Of a DNA stretch of 64,000 nucleotides, positions 1-12,167 are shown piece by piece. Origin of the DNA: Strongyloides papillosus (lineage: Eukaryota > Nematoda > Chromadorea > Rhabditida > Strongyloididae); contig SRSI01000048.1 of assembly GCA_005656395.1 (NCBI GenBank), forward strand, positions 310,001-374,000. The letters run 5' to 3'. Position numbers and translations under genes: made by a program. Position 1 is the first letter of the stretch. Each line of letters opens with the position of its first letter. The notes under the pieces are model-generated. The model was not told the origin of the DNA, ran no database searches, and saw only the letters and a program-made list of their open reading frames with translations.

Positions 1-1197
1 CAACAAAAGATAATTTTGATCAACTTATAAGTATGTTTTACTATACTTTTTAATATTTTTACATAATTTTTTAGAAAAACACTCAGTATTAATTGTAAAT
101 TTTTACGCAGAGTGGTGTAGATATTCCCAACTACTCAAACCAATTTTTGACGATGCAAGCGAAAAAATTGCAGAAGATGTCAAAAAAAGCGTAGGTTTCG
201 TTAGCGTAAACTGCGAAGAACAAGGTTCGTTTATATAATATATATTACTAACGAGAATTGTCCCATTTAAGTTGACTTAGCTCAGAAGTATAACATCAAT
301 AAATATCCAACATTAAAAATAATTAAATTTGGCGAAGTAGCTAAGCGTGAGTACCGCGGACAACGTACAGCTGAAGCAATAGCAGAATTTGTTACAAAAG
401 TTCTTAAAACTGCAATTACTCATCTACGTAGCGAAGACGATCTAGAACATAAACTTGACAAAACAAAGAATGCTGTTATTGCTTATGCTACAACTCCATC
501 CAAACAATTTGAAACTGCAATTAAAACAGCTAGTTCATTCATGGATGATTGTAATGTATATATTGCTTTTGGTGATTGGGTAAAAAATGTAACAGACAAA
601 GACCCTAAATTTGTCTTTTTTGAACACAAAACCGGAAATAAAATCAACTATGAAGGTGACCACAATGATATTGAAAGTATAAAAAAATGGGTAACAGATG
701 TATGTGTACCATTAGTTCGTGAGATTACATTTGAAAATGCTGAAGAGTTAACAGAAGAAGGACTTCCATTCCTTATATTATTTAGAAAACAGGGTGATGT
801 AGAATCTGAGAAACATTTTATTGATGCAGTTAAAAGAGAGTTGGAAGACCAAAAACCATACATAAATGCTCTTCTAGCTGATGGTAAATTATTTGCACAT
901 CCTCTTCATCATCTTGGTAAGAGTGAACATGATTTACCATTAATTGTTATTGACTCATTCCGTCATATGTATGTTTTCAAAGAGTTTAGCGATATTCATA
1001 AGAGTGAAGGAAAATTACGCCAGTTTGTTCTTGATCTCCACTCGGGTAAACTTCATAGAGAATTCCATTATGGGCCAGAAACGGAAGCACCAAAGGCATA
1101 CGAAGACCCCATCCCAACATCACCACCAGAAAGCGTCTTCAACAAATTGAAACCATCCGAACAAAGATACACGGTATTAAATAAAGAAGAGTTATAA
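1..1197 (+). CDS. ERp44-like ER thioredoxin-domain protein (5' truncated by window)
   Basis: Exons ..30, 75-224 and 281-1197 join in frame (introns 31-74 and 225-280). The spliced protein reads TKDNFDQLIKKHSVLIVNF, then AEWCRYS, so the thioredoxin active site is CRYS. ERp44 proteins likewise have a single-cysteine CRFS site rather than CxxC; they trap client thiols and retain Ero1 and immature disulfide-linked proteins in the early secretory pathway. Two further thioredoxin-like domains follow. The C-terminus is KEEL, a variant of the KDEL ER-retrieval signal. The 5' end with the signal peptide lies before base 1. Identification rests on the CRYS site, domain order and the tail; a PDI with a degenerate site is the alternative but fits less well. 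Confidence 0.88.
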
Positions 1198-1332
1198 TTA
1201 GAAAATTTAGATTGATTTTTAATTGTTAAATATAAAATGCTATGATTGTTTTAAAGATTTTTGTTATAGGCATTTTTTTTCTGTATTTTTTTAATGCTAT
1301 TAACAAATAATAAAGATATAATATAAAAATAT

Positions 1333-1434
1333 TGGGTAAAGGTACACTAGCCGTATTGGGTTATTATGTATTTGCCCCCTTTGTATTAGAGGTAAATATA
1401 TATTAGCCCAATACGGCTAGTGTGCCTTTACCCA
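1333..1434. repeat. Long perfect-length hairpin (inverted repeat) between two genes
   Basis: Left arm 1333-1361 and right arm 1406-1434 are reverse complements over 29 bp with two differences, both T/C, so in RNA they would still pair as G-U wobbles. The loop is 44 bp. It starts 135 bp after the ERp44 stop and is GC-richer than its surroundings. It could be a small foldback element, a 3'-end structure or a hairpin RNA; nothing in the sequence decides. Confidence 0.8.
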
Positions 1435-1594
1435 AAATATTTACGCGCCGCTAAAGAAAGTGTCTTATGAAGATTAGTTAGCAAGCTTTGGAATTTTGAT
1501 TCTTCAAATAATACATAAAATATTTTTTTTTATCTTAACATTATTTCTCTAATATATTTATTTTTTATTTCCTAATCTCATTTACTTCTTTACA

Positions 1595-3794
1595 ATGACA
1601 TCTGAATTAACAGATATACCTGATAAACTTTTACAAACATTTAAAGAAATTAGAATACGTTTAGCTCATGAATCAAGTAAATCTCCTGGTGAGCCTGGAA
1701 TTTTCGAGGTATGGACTAATGGTGTCAAATATATTTTTAATGATACCCTTGAAACTCATTTTGTTGATTACGGTGATGTTACAGGTTTGTTTCTTTGTTT
1801 TTTCTATTTTAAAATAATTTTTTCTAGGTATTCGTGTGTCTCCACCATCAAAATCCAGAGTAATGTTACAAATAAAACATAAAGATAATGCTAAACAAGT
1901 AACTTTTATTTTTGTTAAACCGGGTGCAGACAAAATAGAACTACAAGAAATAAGGGATGGAGCTCGTAGTGTTATTCATCAGTCTTTCATACGCTATAAA
2001 AAATATAAGTCTGAAAAAAGTAAAAGAACATCACAATTATCAGAATTACATGAGACTGTTAAAAGTAAAATATTAGATGAAGACAAATTTATGAATAGTA
2101 TATACTCGGTTTTGGTAAAAGAAAAATATTTATCTCCCGCAGATTTTTGGGAGGATCATCTTAAGAATGCTTTACTTAATAAAGAAGAAAACCAAGGAGT
2201 GTCAAGTGGTTTTCTTGGTGCTATTTCCCAATCTGAAGACAAAGAAGGTGTTACTTTAAACTTAAGTTTAGAGATTATAAATGCAATCTTTAAAACGTAT
2301 CCAGCTGTTGAGAGGAAGCATTTAGAAATGGTACCACAAGAGATTAGTGAACAAGAATTTTGGGCAAGATTTTTTAAGTCCCACTACTTTCATAGAGATA
2401 GGGATTCTTCAAATGCTCCAGATGCTAAAGATGATATATTTAAGGATTGTATTGAAATTGATGAAAAAGACATGTTTAAAATAGTTGCACAATGTGTTTC
2501 TGCCAACGGTAACCGTGGAATTGACAATGAAGATAATTTCGGTGTTCTTTCTTCCAATACCAGTGAAGAAATAGATCCCAAAAATGGGATCTCAAAAAAT
2601 AAAATGTTGATAAAGAGATGTAATTATTTATCTGAAAGAATTATAAAAAGTATTCAAGAAAGTAAAAAGCTACCTTTTGGGAATATAGGAAATAAAGATA
2701 GAAACGATGAAGATGAATTAGTTAAAGTAAGATTGGCTAACAAAGAGATGCTGAAAATTTTGCGTAAGAAAAAAAATTTTGCAGAGCTGAAAAGTTTTAT
2801 GGCATGTTATAGTAATCTTCAAAACATTTTATTTGTGCCTTTTGGTATGACAAGATATGAGTATCGTAACCAAAAAGAAAAAGAAGATCCAAGTATTGAA
2901 TATAGTGATTCTGAATTTGATGAATATTGGAGGTCTCTTGATTCAGTTGTTGAAAAAGAAACTAAACTTGAAACTTCAATTAATTTACTAACTACTACTT
3001 TGAAAGTCCTTCAAGATAATCCAAATGAACCTGGTTTATGTGATGTTGAATTTTCGGGTGATGAAAGTAAGGATGACGATGACTTTAATGATTCTAATGA
3101 ATTGTCTGATCCTGAATCTAAACGGCCAAAACTTGATGATGATGTAAGAAAACCATCTATGCATGGAGAAGGTCGATTAGAAAGAAACTATGAAAAGATG
3201 GAAGAAGTTTTAAATGAGTTAATTGATGATTTTACAAGAAAATGCAATCACAATAAAATTAAATTAAACAGTATTGCAGATGAACAAATTGCTGAGTGTC
3301 ATGCCGCCTGTTCAGAATTAATACGTCATTTTTGGAGTTGTTTTCCACCAAAATGTCAAGAACATTTAGATAAAATATTAAAAGTTGTACCGGCATTAAA
3401 AGACTTTGATACATATAAAATTAAAAAGATTGCTGAAAAATATGGTGATGATAAAGTAGAGCATCTACGAAAGATGATAGCTGTCATCTGTGCCAGACTT
3501 GAAGAATTGAAAATTATTTTTGATAGTAAGTCATTTACTCAATTAGAATTAGAAGGTAGGATTATTGTCGACAATGATAATCCTGAAAACATTCTTATTT
3601 TATCTGATGAAAAGAATTACAATATGGAAGGAAATGGTAAAGAATTCCAAAGGTTCTCTGAGAGGTTATTTAATAATATCATGCAAAATGGCTCCTCACA
3701 TAATGGTATGACTGGTAATGAAACGCAAAATGATAATAGTACTCTCTACAATGAACATCAAGAAGAAGAAATAGAAGTTGATGAAGACTATTAA
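1595..3794 (+). CDS. GTF2H1: TFIIH core subunit p62 (GTF2H1/TFB1)
   Basis: Exons 1595-1784 and 1828-3794 (43-bp intron) give 718 aa. The N-terminal ~110 residues form the PH-like domain of p62. Two BSD domains follow; the second has the family-typical run FWARFFKSHYFHRDR, near-identical in p62 across animals. The middle carries an acidic low-complexity stretch, and the C-terminal helical region resembles the p62 part that binds other TFIIH subunits. p62 is a structural subunit of TFIIH, acting in RNA polymerase II initiation and nucleotide excision repair in the nucleus. The start follows a pyrimidine-rich AT stretch with no long open frame upstream. The next gene starts 129 bp downstream on the same strand. 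Confidence 0.93.
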
Positions 3795-3923
3795 TTTTAT
3801 TTTACCTACTGCTATTAAACTTATCAACATGTAAATAATATTATATTTAAATTAAAGTTTATTCTTTGTAACATATATTTGTTAATTTATTTTATCATTT
3901 AAAAGTTTTAATTTTACTAGGGT

Positions 3924-5284
3924 ATGATGTTGTTAAGGAATTTTATAAATCACAAAAATATTTTTATTAGAAATAGTGTTCAATATGTAAAGTTAAATCC
4001 ACTACAACAAGAATTGGTTGACAGAAGACCAGATTTAGATTTGGAAACATTGACCGATGAAGAACATATTGAAACGATTGAAAAAAACATAAAAAGTAGA
4101 AAAGGCGTTGGTGATGTTAGGAAAATTCATGAGATCTGGAGAAGTATTGAATGCTTTGACAAATCAAAATACTCATCAGTGGAAGAATCTAAAAAAATTT
4201 TTAAAAATCTTTGGGACCAATTATACTTAGAAGCTTATAATATACCTAATAAAACACATCCATCTGTTCCTTTAGGACCAGAGGAAAATGGAAAAATTGT
4301 TAAAAGTTTTAATTTAACAGATGACCCGCTCCCAAATGTTCAAATAGCTGAAGATATAGGAAGATCATGGAAAAATTTATCATATCCTTCTCACACTTCT
4401 GGTAACAGAAGTTATTATTTTAATGGATTTTTATCTTTCCTAGAAAAAGCTTTATTGAAATACGCTTATAATTATGTAAAAAGTTTAGGATTTATACCAG
4501 TAATTGTACCAGATATAGTTCATAATAATGTAACTGTTGGATGTGGGGTATCTCAAAGATCAGATCATAGTATACAATACAGTGTTTTAAATAATCCATC
4601 ACTTCATCTAGCGGGAACATCAGAAATGGGTTTGGCAGGTTTACTTGAGGGGAAAACTTTTGTAAAACATGATATATTTCCTAAAAAATTTGTAGCTTTA
4701 AGTAGGTGTTATAGACCCGAAATTAGTCAATCAGTTAATGAAGCAAAATTATATAGAGTTCATGAGTTTTTTAAAGTAGAGATGTTTTCTATATGTCGCC
4801 CAGATCAAAGTGATGGTGTTCTAGAAGAGTTTGTAGAAATACAAAAGAAGATTTTAGAAGATTTAGAGATACCTTATCAACTGATTGATATGGCAAGTGA
4901 AGAATTAGGAGCATCAGCTTATAGAAAATATGATATTAATTGTTTGATGCCAGGACGAAAACTTTTTGGTGAGGTTACAAGTGCATCTAATTGTACTGAT
5001 TACCAATCTAGAAGACTAAATATAAGATTTAAGAATAAAGATGGAAATTATGAATATGTTCATACTATTAATGGGACGGCAATAGCATCTACAAGATCAT
5101 TAATTAGTTTACTTGAAAATTGGCGAATGGTAACAATTAGATATATTAATTTTTTTAATAATTATTTAATTTTTTTCAGACAAGAGGAAAAACAAATTCT
5201 TTTGAAAAACTGTCTGCTTCGGATAAGAAAGATATGTGGAAACCTATAAAAATTACAGAAGCATCGGTTTTTAAATATCAATAA
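3924..5284 (+). CDS. SARS2: Seryl-tRNA synthetase, mitochondrial
   Basis: Exons 3924-5129 and 5180-5284 (50-bp intron with GTAACA donor and TTTTTTCAG acceptor, phase 0) give 436 aa; reading through the intron would give a wrong C-terminus. The first ~25 residues are basic and lack acids (MMLLRNFINHKNIFIRNSVQ), as in a mitochondrial targeting peptide. The class II seryl-type catalytic domain shows HLAGTSEMGLAGLLEG, then the motif-2 area ALSRCYRPEIS and VHEFFKVEMF, and motif-3-like NGTAIASTRSLISLLENW. It charges mitochondrial tRNA-Ser. A TTTTACTAG acceptor-like tract ends 3 bases before the ATG and the p62 gene ends 129 bp upstream, so trans-spliced co-transcription is possible. Confidence 0.92.
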
Positions 5285-5920
5285 AATAAATATCTTTTCC
5301 CTTGTTAATTTTTTATTGAAAAAAATAAAAGTAGTTATTTGTCTTAGAAATTTATGATTTTCCACTAATATTTAGAAATTTTGATGTTTATCTTTTGTAC
5401 ATTTTTTATTATTTCAAATGTTAAAAATATGAATGTATGTATATTAAAGTACGACTTATTATTTTTATATCCATTGAATATGTATTTTCTTTAAAAAATA
5501 TACTTTAGAAAAATGTATTCTATCACGTTTTTATTATGATATAAAAAAAATGTGTAACAATAAATGTATATTATTAAATTATATTTTTTTATTTTATTTT
5601 AAAGAAAATTACAATTTCATTAGTATATATTATTCTTATTCTTACTTTTTAAAATGTAAAACCCTTTATATGGTTTGTTAATGTATTAAATTAACCATTG
5701 CGTTAGGTATAATTAAATAAATTTTTAAATAACAATCGAAGAAATCATTAGAAATTTTTAACTATTTTTGTAGTTAAATTTTTTGTTATTGAAATTATTA
5801 TTTTTATTATTGAAAATAAAAATTTCTATGCAATATAAAAAAATATACCAAAGAATAATACTTTTTTTTTTAAATTATCTCATACATGTTAATATATGTT
5901 TCAGAAAATAATATTTAACA
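5285..5920. other. Intergenic, no gene seen
   Basis: AT-rich spacer of 636 bp between SARS2 and the receptor gene. Presumably SARS2 3' UTR and receptor promoter; no open frame or repeat of note. Confidence 0.6.
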
Positions 5921-6951
5921 ATGGTAGTAAGCTTATTAATAATTATACCTAACATTATTTTTTTCATAATACTAATAATAATAACATTAATATGTATTTA
6001 TAAATTATGGAATAAGTGTCTAATACATAAAAACTTTAAAATCAATTGTACTATTTTCCTAATTTTTATTTTATTGTGTCTTCTATCAGCTATTATTGGT
6101 AATATTGCTTATTTATTTATGTATGATCTTAAAATAATTAATTTACTCGTTTATTCTGAACTTTTTAAAATTTTATGTAATATCATGTTAGCATACAACA
6201 TTATTGGAATAGAATTGGAAAGATTTTTTGCTATCATATTTGTTAAAAGATACGAATATAATAAATGCTCCTATGTTATTTTTACTTACCATATTATTAT
6301 GATATGCTTTTTAATATTTTCATTAAAATTTCTACATTCTTGGAGTAAGTTTATTATGTACATATTGTGATGTGAACTTGATATTTACAATACAATATAT
6401 GTTATTTAATTTATTTTTTAGATGATAATTCACTTAGGTTATACCGCATCATCAATGTTATTCTTGAAATCATTGGGCTAGTTTTACTCATTAAAATATC
6501 ATATATTTATATTTATTATATTAAAAAACGTCAAAAGTATTATTTTCAAGTTAAAAGATATTTATCAACAAGATATCAAGGAAAAGAAAACATCGATATT
6601 ATTGGATCCTTATTACAACCACTAGGCTGTTTTTTTTCTATAGGCATTATTTATACTTTCTGTACTACACTACTTCCTCTTGTGATAAATATCCCACCAA
6701 TGATTAATTTATCCTTTTCAATACTAATTGGACTCAAAGTATTTGTGCCATTTTATATTTTGTTTAAGAAGTATGATGAGAACTTCTTATCGAATATTTT
6801 TAGTATACGGTTTAAGAAAACTAAAGTTGTACCTGAAATACCTCCAACTCAGTGTCAACAAGTCGACAGTACTTTAAATTTGGATGAAGGAAAATTACAT
6901 TTTAAATATTTAAATGCATTCTGGGAAGATGCTTATAAATCAAAAAAATAA
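5921..6951 (+). CDS. Sre-like seven-transmembrane chemoreceptor
   Basis: Exons 5921-6344 and 6422-6951 (77-bp intron, canonical GTAAGT donor) give 317 aa. Seven hydrophobic segments are visible: four in exon 1 (about residues 3-25, 43-65, 75-98, 120-140) and three in exon 2. After TM3 comes GIELERFFAIIFVKRYE, matching the ER-aromatic signature of nematode Sre receptors. The third inner loop has TRYQGKENI, equivalent to the conserved SxRYQxKEN loop of that family. These are G-protein-coupled receptors, in C. elegans mostly of sensory neurons. The short C-terminal tail is basic, then acidic. Assignment to Sre rather than the related Sra/Srab groups rests on these two motifs only. Confidence 0.78.
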
Positions 6952-7078
6952 ACATTTTTACTATACTGAAATTCTATTGATTTAATGATATAACAATAAT
7001 ATTATATTTAAAAAATATGTTTTTAAATAATATTAAAATACTTTGACAAAAAAAAACGTCATAATTCTAGAAATTTTG

Positions 7079-10000
7079 TCATTGAAATTGACTATCTGTA
7101 AATATCTGTGAGTTCCTCATTTTCATTGATAAAAGTACTTTACGCTAAAAAGTAAATTAATTAAATGTCAAAGTAAAAATGAATAAAAAAAATGACATTT
7201 AACATACCTGCTCTAAATGTCCTAATTTTATTTTTTCAACCATAAAAGCAATTATCAAAGCCCAAGCTTTTCTAACGGTCTCTGAACGACACCTTTTATC
7301 TCCCCATTCAAGTGTACAATCAATGAAGGTTTCGGCAATTGTATTCCACATTTTTGAACTTAAATCACCATTCAAAACTTCAGCATGAACTCTTCCTATT
7401 CTTTCAAGATCTGGTGCTATATTTTCTAAATTATCTAAATTTAGAACAACTTTATCTATCATATCAGCAGCTGCTTTACAATGAGCTTTTGAAAAAGAAT
7501 CGTGATTTGGAAAACCTTCTGGTAATGGACACCTTCTGAATTGATCTCTTGTAGCAGAGTTTCTAAAGAAAAATCTATGGAAAATAGTTTGTCCTATTAC
7601 AGTAGGCCCTTTGCTAACATAAATTTGACGCCATAATGATCTTACAAGATGAATTTGGGCCAATGTTAAAGGAATTAAAGTTGTTGATGTTCTTCTTCCA
7701 GAAACACTTTGTACCAACTAAATATAAATTAAATATTTTTTTAACAATTAATATATTACCTGAACATTACTTGCTCTTCTAAGAGCTAAACTTTGACGAC
7801 GTTTCTCCATCTGTTCAATTATTTTTTTTTGATTTTGATCTACTACAGTTGATTCATCATTGTTGTTTGTCAATTCAAATGTTAAACCTTTTGTTAAAGA
7901 AGAATGCCTTGTCGATGATGTCAAATTATTTCCATTATTAGTATTTTTAGGTATTTTTAAACTACTGTTGGTTTTAGATGATGAGGGTTCTTGAAGAGTG
8001 GTATCTTCATTTATTGAAGTTAATGCATCATTATTTGTAACTTTCTGATTTGGTGATGATGGAAAAGAGTTATCTTGAACATTCATTTTATCATTTACCA
8101 TATCACTGCTGTTATCCTCTTTATCTCCTTCTTTTTCTGCAGAATTATTATCTTCTCTGGGTGTTATAAAAACGTCGTCTTCTTCTCCTTCAACAGAAAT
8201 ATTTGCCTTACTTCCTGGTTTAGATGACAATGAGGTGCTCTCCGGTTTTGAAAGTTTTAATGATAAATTGTCACTTGAAATATTACTACAACTTCTTTCA
8301 CTTCTATCGTCTTCTTTAAATGAATCTGAAACTTTTAAGGATTGTGTTTTTTCTTCTAAGTTGTCGCCAACACTAGAAGATTGTGGCATACAACTATTCT
8401 ATAATTTTAAAAAATAATTAGTAATATTTAATTTATTGTTAGAAGAGTAAACTATATTATATAAAGTTAAAATAAATTAAGATGATTTTTAAGAATTTAT
8501 TAGAAGATTTCAAAATTTTTGTCCTATATTTAAAGATCAAATAAATTCAAACTTTAACAATGATGTTAGATGTATCTGTGGATATTTTTTTAAAAGAATA
8601 CATATCTTTAAGAGTTAAAATAATACCTACTTTTGTTAGAAGTACTTTAAATTAAAGAATAAATGATAAAAATTTTGTTAATGTGGAGAAGATTATACAT
8701 GTAATAATGTAATTATAAGTGATTAGAAGAGTGTCTTATTTCAAAGAACCAAAAAATTAATTTTTTATAAATATATATAATAAATTAAAACAATTTTTAC
8801 TAAGTATTTAAGCAAATAAATAAATTAATTTTTAGAAAGTTATATAATTTTTGAAAAAATTATTATAGATTTATTTTTTGTTAACAAATCTAATAATAGT
8901 ACATAAAGACAAGTTATGTGGTGTTAAAAAAATTTAAAATATTAGAACTACCTTCTTATAATAAGTAAATTGTTAAAGTTAAAATAACAATATTTTTCAA
9001 CCTCTTAAGTTTGATGATATTTAGTAAAAAATTGACACATTTATAAATTTATTATTTTTTCCATTGGAAAAAGAGAATTTGTAAATAAATGATATATATT
9101 TCATAAATGGCATTCTAAAAGTTTTAACATTAGACTGCTTTACATATATTAGAAAGTTATTAATTTTGTAAACAAGTTTATAATTAAAAAGCTTTCAGGA
9201 AGAAGGCATACAAACTCCATTAATTGCACAATTTTACTAAAATATATTATGGTTTAGAACAAGCAAAAAATTTACTCCATTTTCCACCTATATTTTTTTT
9301 CTATTGCAACAAAAAACAGCTTTAAATGAAACATATGTTTTATAATAACATAGTAAAATAGCACATTTCAAAATAAAATAAAATGTTTATGAAAAATAAA
9401 TTAGAGATTTTGAAAAATAAAAACCACTTAATTCTTAAGTTTTCGTAAAAGAATATTATAAAACTTTTTATGATTTTAAGAATGATTTACTAAGATAATA
9501 ACGTATAATCCTGGAATTTCTATTTATAAAGTTCATGGGAAAAATGTTATTTTCAATTTCAAAAATTAAATAATAAAAATCACATTTTGTTATAGCTTAT
9601 GAAAATTAAAATTTTGATACTCGTGGTTGTTGTCGAAAATTATTGGTGTGAAAATAAGATGCCATATCATGCAATTGATAATGTGTTTGAAATATTAAAT
9701 AAATGAGTGATATTTCAAATTAAAGGATAAGGAAGAAAATAAAATGAAAGTATTTTATAATCTTACATAAATTGCAATATTTAACTTTTTAATTTTATTT
9801 TAACAATTTTATCTACATCTTAATGGTAACCTTATATTGAAACAAAAATTCATCTACTTACCTTGTCATTTTCTTCTTCCTTTTCATCGTTATTATCATT
9901 TTTTTTCTCGTTTAGAGATTCACTCCTATGTATAGCCTCAATGTTTGATGAACTTTTACTTGTAATATTCTTTCCAGATTTATCTCTTAATTTTTGTAGC

Positions 10001-12167
10001 AAACTTACTGATTTATCACGGACATTGATAGCAGAGGATGATGGTGCTAGTGGCATCCCAGTAGAGGATAAATCATTCTTTGAAATATTGCCTTGTTTTG
10101 TCATCTTTGATGTTGAGAGAACTAGTTTTTCTGGGTCCTCCATAAAAACGTGGTAACTATCGGACATTCCCTCTTTAATTTTATCCTTATCCAAAAAACA
10201 AACTGCCAACACTGTTGGTTTATCACAACCTATTTCTTCTTTTTTAAATGAAGGTATTCTTCTTATTATCCTTGTAACACTACCTCTTCTTTCTTCTTTT
10301 ATTGGAATTACCTCATAAATCCTTAAATCCGAAGTTGATTGTGAAATTTTTCTTTGTAGCTTCACACCAAGAGCCTAAAATAAGAATAATGTAATAATAT
10401 CAAAAGATAAAATGTTTAAAATATTGCATATATTTTAAATAAATTTTAGAAGCGATAAAATTATAGTTATAAAGAATATTAACCATTAAGTATGTTATTA
10501 AAATAATGGATTATATCAAAAGATAAAATGAAGTGCTTTACAAAAAATAATTACCTAAAGATCATTAATTTTCTTTCTATTAAATTATTTCTAAAAATAA
10601 AATTAGAAAAAATTTGATGCGGAAATAAGGATATATAAAATATTTCAGGTATATTAAAAAAGAGTTTATAATTTATTGCAAAATATATCATTAAAAACAA
10701 GCTTTTTTTTTAAATGTATTTAAAAATTTAAATATAAAAGTATTAAAATGCAATAAAAATATAATGTTAAACTAATAATAACACAATTATACATTTCAAA
10801 ATTTGCAACTACTGAAAAGAAATTTTTTATGAATAGGATTTAAAGATTGTGACGTAAAAAGTAGATGGATAAAAACATTATGATAAATGTTTTACATCTA
10901 TACTATAATTTTTTACAATAATAAATTAAAGAAAAATATAAGAAAAATTTATTATTGAATGAATAAAATTTTTTTAATATTTTAAATATATTTATAGAGA
11001 AAGTGATATAAATGTAGTTGTTTGTAGTTTAAAGTAGAAAGAAGTAATTTAATCTAATGTTTCATTCAAATAAATGAAAAACATTGAAATATTTTAAACT
11101 TGTACAGAAGACATTTCATCAACCAATAAAAAGTGTTAATTATTAGAATTGTTTACAAGAACAAAATTGAAATGGTTGAGTGAACAATTGTAATTAAGAA
11201 AATGATTTGAAGAGAATTAAAAATAAGATACATGTATATAATATGTATAATATATGTATATATTTTAGAGACTAATTTTTTTCCTTATTCTGAATATTAC
11301 TCTTCTACTATCAGCCACGGGTATAAATTTCAGGCTATTTTTTTAAAAATTAAAAAGTAGAAAAAATATAATAATGGATTGTAAATAATAATATACAAGA
11401 ATAGATTAAAAAAAGTATATCAATTCATAAAATTAGTTTCAGGAAAATGTATTGTTATAGAAACTTACCTCGTTTTCAGTATTTTTATCCTTTCTAGATA
11501 TAACAATATCTAACTCTTTATTACTACTAACCATATTATCATTTTGGTCTTTGTTATCAAACCTTAAACATATATCATTTGAAATTTGAAAAATATTTGA
11601 AGTATGTTCTTTAACATCTGAACAATAAAGTGAGCTACCAGTACCAAAAATATTTCTGCACTTATCAATAACAATCTCATCAATTATTGGTTCATTCTTT
11701 GGAATCCAATAAACTTCACTTGTCCTTTTAAAATGCCCTCTATTACTATTTCTAAGTTCATTATTCCTATTTTTATTCAATTTATCATCGTTTTTTCCAT
11801 AGTTTTCGCTCATAATATTGCGTTTTTTCTTATTAATAACCTTATCATCTAAACTTTTTGTTGAAGAAGATATATAATTACTCGTATCTAAACTTGTTAA
11901 ACTTGACGGTTCTGTTAAAACATTTCCAGAAATGAAACTCTTACTCATAACATCATCACTATCTTCATGGCGTTTACCAGGAATAGTTGAACTTTTTGAT
12001 GAAGTCTCAATTTTAAGTGATCTACTATGTCTATCTTTTTTCTCATCTATATTTGATATGTCATTCTCAGAAGTGGCTTCAACATTAGATGAATCTTCTT
12101 TTAATCTAGTAAAAGATTTCTTTTTCTTATCTTTCAACCATGTAAATAAATTTCGGACATGAGACAT
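7079..12167 (-). CDS. Globin with very long disordered N-terminal extension
   Basis: Five exons on the minus strand join in phase 0: 12167-11469, 10374-9862, 8398-7760, 7717-7208, 7144-7079 (808 aa). All donors are GTAAG/GTAAT/GTATG type. Exons 1-3 (about 617 aa) are Ser/Asn/Lys/Asp/Glu-rich and apparently disordered, with a basic start (MSHVRNLFTWLKDKKKKSF). Exon 4 holds the globin fold from LTLAQIHLVRSLW onward. Candidate distal His is in AHCKAAADMI and proximal (F8) His in RVHAEV, so heme binding looks preserved. Exon 5 adds 21 residues. Nematodes have many neuronal globins, some with N-terminal extensions. Introns 1 and 2 (1.1 and 1.5 kb) are large for this window; separate transcripts starting in exon 2 or 3 are possible, and exon joins 1-2-3 rest on splice signals and phase alone. 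Confidence 0.8.
8399..9861. other. Large intron of the globin gene
   Basis: 1,463-bp AT-rich intron between globin exons 2 and 3. No open frame, repeat or RNA-like structure noticed; it could hold an internal promoter. Confidence 0.6.
10375..11468. other. Large intron of the globin gene
   Basis: 1,094-bp AT-rich intron between globin exons 1 and 2. Nothing further seen. Confidence 0.6.

Noticed and set aside
5130..5249. Unspliced C-terminus of the mitochondrial SerRS
   Set aside because: The stretch includes a clear 50-bp GT..CAG intron; splicing gives a continuous phase-0 ending at 5284.
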